64,000 bases of DNA from the NCBI RefSeq assembly GCF_022012435.1, contig NZ_JAKLUA010000015.1:62001-126000 (forward strand), in the 5' to 3' direction. Positions 61,368-64,000 of the stretch are shown one piece after another (the first letter of the stretch is position 1; each line of letters begins with the position of its first letter). The DNA is from Bradyrhizobium zhengyangense (lineage in GTDB: Bacteria > Pseudomonadota > Alphaproteobacteria > Rhizobiales > Xanthobacteraceae). Position numbers and translations under genes: made by a program. The notes under the pieces are model-generated. The model worked only from the letters and a program-made list of their open reading frames with translations, was not told the origin of the DNA and did not search any database.

Positions 61368-61435
61368 AGAAACCATTCGGATCGCCGTGGAGATCGACCT
61401 TTACGGCGCGTGAAGAGCGGGCGGACTTCTTCCTG

Positions 61436-61708
61436 CTACCATTGGATTTCCTTGAATTGCAGTCCACGCTGCAGTAATGCGGCCCGCAGCACCTGCGCTC
61501 TCGTCTTGGCCGCCTCTCCGACCAGGCGATACCTGCCGCCCATCGCTCTATCGGCCTCCACCTGATGGCGTATGCTTTCGTACAGACGTAGTATGCTCTG
61601 GTCGCTCAGATGCTCGAAGTTCGCTGACGAAGTGGCCGCGGGTGGATTTTGCGCGCCGGTTGATCGAATATCTGACAGTACCTGTTTGAGCGGTTTCTTC
61701 TGATCCAT
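61436..61708 (-). CDS. Small soluble protein, unknown function
   Basis: From ATG 61708 the product is 90 residues: MDQKKPLKQVLSDIRSTGAQ, then SDQSILRLYESIRHQVEADR, with a basic, helical C-terminus. The upstream part of the longer frame lacks a signal. I recall a similar helical small family in Bradyrhizobium. Confidence 0.6.
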   Translation of the reverse strand: MDQKKPLKQVLSDIRSTGAQNPPAATSSANFEHLSDQSILRLYESIRHQVEADRAMGGRYRLVGEAAKTRAQVLRAALLQRGLQFKEIQW

Positions 61709-61779
61709 GTTGCTTCGCTTCTCTCCAAGCGCCCGTGGCAGAGGCGCACGCGCTGCGGCGCCTCTGTCACGGTGGTTCG

Positions 61780-62007
61780 TCAACGATAGCGATGCGGGTT
61801 GCCGCGGCCCCTGAACCAGCCGTAATGATGCCCGCGTCCGCCATGCCAGCCATGGTGCCCAAGGCCGTGTCCGCCCCCGCGGACTTGGATCACCGTTTCG
61901 CCCTGCGGGGCAGATGATGGCGCCATTCCCAACCTTGCCGACGCTGGCCCCGCAAGCGTCACCATCGCACTCAGCACGACAGCCGCAGTCACTCCGATTG
62001 CTTTCAT
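61780..62007 (-). CDS. Small secreted Gly/His-rich protein
   Basis: The 75-residue product has a signal peptide (to ASAR, residue 25) and a Gly/His-rich tail (GGGHGLGHHGWHGGRGHHYG) that could bind metal ions. AGGAG lies six bases before the ATG. Periplasmic, function unknown. Confidence 0.7.
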   Translation of the reverse strand: MKAIGVTAAVVLSAMVTLAGPASARLGMAPSSAPQGETVIQVRGGGHGLGHHGWHGGRGHHYGWFRGRGNPHRYR

Positions 62008-62092
62008 ATTTCTCTCCTAAAGTTCGTTCCGCCTATCCCGATCACAACCACCTCGTTGCGGGGGGCTCGCCCGCCTTCCACGTTCGTTTCAT

Positions 62093-62506
62093 TCACCATG
62101 CGCCAAACAATCCGCGATCTTCTGCAACCAGTCTACGCTCGGGCTCCTTCCGGACTCGGCGTTGGGGGTGGACCGCGTGACGCTGCGGCACTCCTTTTGC
62201 CGCCGATATTCGCGACGGTCCGGCCGGCGAAGAGACCTCGTCCGTGGCCATCGCCACCGACCGCCTAAGATTGTCGTCGCGGGGATCCTTCACGAGTGGC
62301 GCGGCTGCCACGACGACGGGCGGATGCGCAGTGTTGAACACGATCTTTTCGGGGAGATGCTGCGCCGAGCGGATCCGGATGATGGAGCGGTCGACGTCGA
62401 TCGGCGCGACGGTCTCGGACGACGGCGGAAGATAGCGATCGGCGACGGAAAGCAGCGCCAGTAGGACGCTCCCGGTGAACAAAAAATATCTAAGCAGAGG
62501 CATCAT
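62093..62506 (-). CDS. Small single-helix envelope protein under an EcfG promoter
   Basis: The product (about 137 residues from ATG 62506) has one N-terminal membrane helix (PLLRYFLFTGSVLLALLSVA) and a basic, Pro-rich exterior part ending in a very basic tail (QRRVRKEPERRLV). Several starts (TTG 62515, GTG 62509, ATG 62506, ATG 62503) are possible. An exact EcfG promoter is found at 62545-62569, so it is probably a stress-induced envelope protein. It is divergent from the gene at 62697. Confidence 0.6.
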   Translation of the reverse strand: MMPLLRYFLFTGSVLLALLSVADRYLPPSSETVAPIDVDRSIIRIRSAQHLPEKIVFNTAHPPVVVAAAPLVKDPRDDNLRRSVAMATDEVSSPAGPSRISAAKGVPQRHAVHPQRRVRKEPERRLVAEDRGLFGAW

Positions 62507-62544
62507 CACCCGCAATCGGCCGCAGCATTAGCGGCTGCGGAATC

Positions 62545-62569
62545 AACGGGAATTTTCGGCAGTTGTTCC
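62545..62569 (-). promoter_or_regulatory. EcfG-type general stress promoter (minus)
   Basis: Minus-strand GGAAC (62569-62565), 16-base spacer, CGTT (62548-62545): exact match, pointing at the 62506 gene with a start near 62537. Confidence 0.8.
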
Positions 62570-62635
62570 CTCCGAAATGATGGCGCTTTCCTGCTAACTC
62601 ACTGCTGCTCGCCTGTATGGTCATCGGGAATAAGC

Positions 62636-62660
62636 GGAACCTCCGGCCCACCATGCCGTT
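62636..62660 (+). promoter_or_regulatory. EcfG-type general stress promoter (plus)
   Basis: GGAAC (62636-62640), 16-base spacer, CGTT (62657-62660): exact match, with start near 62668 and the ATG at 62697. It forms a divergent pair with the promoter at 62545-62569. Confidence 0.8.
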
Positions 62661-62696
62661 GGCGATGACTACTAAGAGACCATTGGAGGAGAAATC

Positions 62697-62924
62697 ATGA
62701 AGAAGCTGATCCTGTGCGGCGCTCTCGCCGCCTTCGCCTTCGCCACCCAGGCCGCCAGCGCCGCCGAATTCTACGTTGTGCGCGATGCATCGACCAAGAA
62801 GTGCACCGTCGTGGACACCAAGCCCACGACCACCACCACGACCGTGGTAGGCGACGGCGTTTACAAGACCAAGACCGAAGCGGAGTCAGCCGTGAAGACC
62901 ACTAAGGTCTGCACCGAGCAGTAA
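62697..62924 (+). CDS. Small secreted Thr-rich protein under an EcfG promoter
   Basis: The 75-residue product has a signal peptide cleaved after ASA (residue 22), two cysteines that could form a disulfide (KKCTVVD and KVCTEQ), and a Thr-rich middle (KPTTTTTTVVGDG). GGAGGAGAAATC precedes the ATG. As I recall, similar short secreted proteins are stress-induced in Bradyrhizobium. A terminator follows at 62955. Confidence 0.8.
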   Translation: MKKLILCGALAAFAFATQAASAAEFYVVRDASTKKCTVVDTKPTTTTTTVVGDGVYKTKTEAESAVKTTKVCTEQ

Positions 62925-62954
62925 TTCCTGAACTCACGTGTGACTTTCGCTCGG

Positions 62955-62992
62955 ACGGCCTGCCCGATGATTGGACAGGCCGTTTGTCTTTT
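62955..62992 (+). terminator. Rho-independent terminator of the 62697 gene
   Basis: ACGGCCTG (62955-62962) pairs with CAGGCCGT (62976-62983) around a 13-base loop, followed by TTGTCTTTT. It lies 31 bases past the stop. Confidence 0.75.
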
Positions 62993-63041
62993 GGGGGTGG
63001 AACGCCGCCCGCGCCGCTGAAGCAATCGGGGAGTCTTTCAA

Positions 63042-63490
63042 TTAGGAGGTCTTGGCGCGGGCCCGTTCTCGAGCGGCTTGGCGTCGCTGTTGGCGGTTGG
63101 GCCGCCCGAGCCGTACCGAGGCAGCAAGTCGGGGAGCGCCCTCTATTGGTTGCTCGATTACACCAGATTCGCCACGCGTCGCCGAATCGGACGGCCGTGC
63201 TTCCTTGATAGCAAGGATCGCGCGCCCCTTCTCGCTGACGCGCCAGCCGCCGTTCAAGCGCTCGATCAATCCTTGCGAGAAGATGTCCAGGTCGGGGACG
63301 CGAGCCGCCATGCGCTTGGTCCATTCGATCCAGTCCCTGCCGCTGGTCGCAAGGATCGCCATATCCCGCTTGAGATCGGCCATTGCCGCGAAACCGTCGG
63401 GATAGCTCACCGGGGACCCGCTTGCGCCAGGATGATCGCGATGGTCTTGAAGCCCTCGGCGTCGCCAGTCGAACGGACTGCAATGGACAC
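63042..63490 (-). pseudogene. Small soluble protein with a frameshift
   Basis: The N-terminal part (VSIAVRSTGDAEGFKTIAII, then LAQAG) is in one frame from GTG 63490. The rest (DGFAAMADLKRDMAILATSG, WIEWTKRMAARVPDLDIFSQ, GLIERLNGGWRVSEKGRAIL) is in another, ending in a basic tail (RQQRRQAARERARAKTS). The pattern resembles a winged-helix-like small protein family I recall in rhizobia. The length of 449 bases is not a multiple of three. Translation from the internal ATG (MADLKRD) could still give a shortened product. Confidence 0.5.
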
Positions 63491-63516
63491 TATAGTTAGT
63501 AGAGCGCCATGACGCT

Positions 63517-63951
63517 GCGGCGAGCCTATCAATGAGCTCAGCCTGGCCGGACAGAATCCTCGACCTCGCAGTTTCCAGATCGGGCCATTCAGCGCAATCC
63601 ATCTCCGGAAAGGACTGGCGCCGACCGCTCCTGAGCGGCCACTCGATCTCGAGGTGTTGCTCGATAGCGTTGTCGCATCGAAGTCTACCTCACCGTAAAA
63701 GGCGATTACGCGCTTGCCCCGCGCTGCTGGACCCCTCCCAGACCTTCTAGCGAGCCGATCGTGGTTGCGGGGCCGAGCTCTTCGGCAAATTCGCGATGGG
63801 CCCTCTCTTCGGCCGAACCGTCGATCTCTCCTTTCGGTATCGACCAAGCGCCCTCGTCCATGTTGCGCCAGAATGGACCGCCAGGGTGAACCAGCAGCAC
63901 CTCGAAGCCGCGCGGTCCACGGCGATAGCCCAATATACCGCGCTCACATTG
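63517..63951 (-). pseudogene. NUDIX hydrolase with several frameshifts
   Basis: The segment GILGYRRGPRGFEVLLVHPG, then WSIPKGEIDGSAEERAHREF and AEELG, carries the NUDIX box (the G-x5-E-x7-REUxEExGU pattern) and is clearly of that family. After EGLGGVQQRG the frame shifts to KRVIAFYGEVDFDATTLSSN, and again to LEIEWPLRSGRRQSFPEMDC. A further one-base gap is likely at the start. The family hydrolyses nucleotide diphosphate derivatives such as oxidised nucleotides. The gene is broken here unless the bases are sequencing errors. Both limits are approximate. Confidence 0.7.
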
Positions 63952-64000
63952 GCTCTTGCGGGAGTTCGCTGGACACGCCCACGCTTTCTCTTCCACCAAA

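Larger units (their letters stand above)
59831..61413 (+). pseudogene. NarL-type response regulator remnant interrupted by IS630
   Basis: The sequence aligns by eye with the intact regulator of 54717-55340 over several segments in shifting frames: VQVLI/DDHRVV at the start, LFAADASV, KHSDVTVIDTGLP, GAGERFISSRL, and VSYKTAANSTSMLKTKLGA up to 60180. The IS630 element follows. After it, NHSD/RIAVEIDL continues from about 61370 to a stop at 61413. Internal parts are missing. The gene was already decaying or broke afterwards. Confidence 0.8.

Overview
The window is high-GC alphaproteobacterial DNA. It is most likely from Bradyrhizobium or a close Nitrobacteraceae relative. This rests on the gene families, on many short-protein families I associate with that group, and on general-stress (EcfG-type) promoters. 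The genus call is from recall; no database search was possible.

Layout. 3-2079: 3' end of a lactate/glycolate-oxidase-type flavo-iron-sulfur protein plus a GlcG/HbpS-like gene. 2953-7413: complete sugar-type ABC importer (binding protein, double ATPase, two permeases). 7513-16400: accessory stretch of small conserved proteins, a cold-shock gene, a formate/nitrite-type channel and several broken genes, including a decayed GGDEF-EAL copy. 16412-18214: membrane protein and a frameshifted DUF4142 gene. 18355-26018: seven-gene minus-strand cluster (TPP enzyme, enolase-superfamily enzyme, membrane protein, gluconate-dehydrogenase-like subunit 3, GMC oxidoreductase, PPC/DUF296 protein, SDR). 26112-28203: DUF4396 protein, Crp/Fnr regulator, small secreted protein. 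28317-43540: fdhD, then divergently a twelve-gene plus-strand operon (FdhF/YdeP-like molybdoenzyme, alternative complex III actABCDEF, a one-helix protein, SCO, and an A2-type caa3 oxidase). 43641-51781: small proteins, an intact 1026-residue PAS-GGDEF-EAL protein and a predicted small RNA. 51879-55340: response regulators, one fused to a long repeat-rich tail. 55737-59494: DUF1236 protein, L,D-transpeptidase, glycosyltransferase and two small proteins. 59831-61413: NarL-type regulator remnant split by an IS630 element. 61436-64000: small secreted or membrane proteins and a frameshifted NUDIX gene.

Main result. I found seven exact matches to the EcfG promoter (GGAAC-N16-CGTT). All have a 16-nt spacer, all lie in intergenic DNA, and all point at a gene or, in one case, at a structured segment ending in a terminator. 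For one fixed spacing, nine fixed bases should occur by chance about 0.5 times on both strands of 64 kb (128,000/262,144, assuming equal base frequencies). Two of the promoters diverge to drive fdhD and the FDH-ACIII-caa3 operon. This predicts a complete stress-induced respiratory branch: formate (or related donor) oxidation, quinol oxidation by ACIII and oxygen reduction by caa3, with its own FdhD and SCO maturation factors. A further EcfG promoter is predicted to drive a roughly 73-nt small RNA at 49578-49650. The search was done by eye and may have missed sites.

The regions between the operons carry many frameshifted genes, paralogous fragments and one IS insertion, while the metabolic and respiratory operons are intact. 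They read as a decaying accessory zone around maintained stress-response genes.
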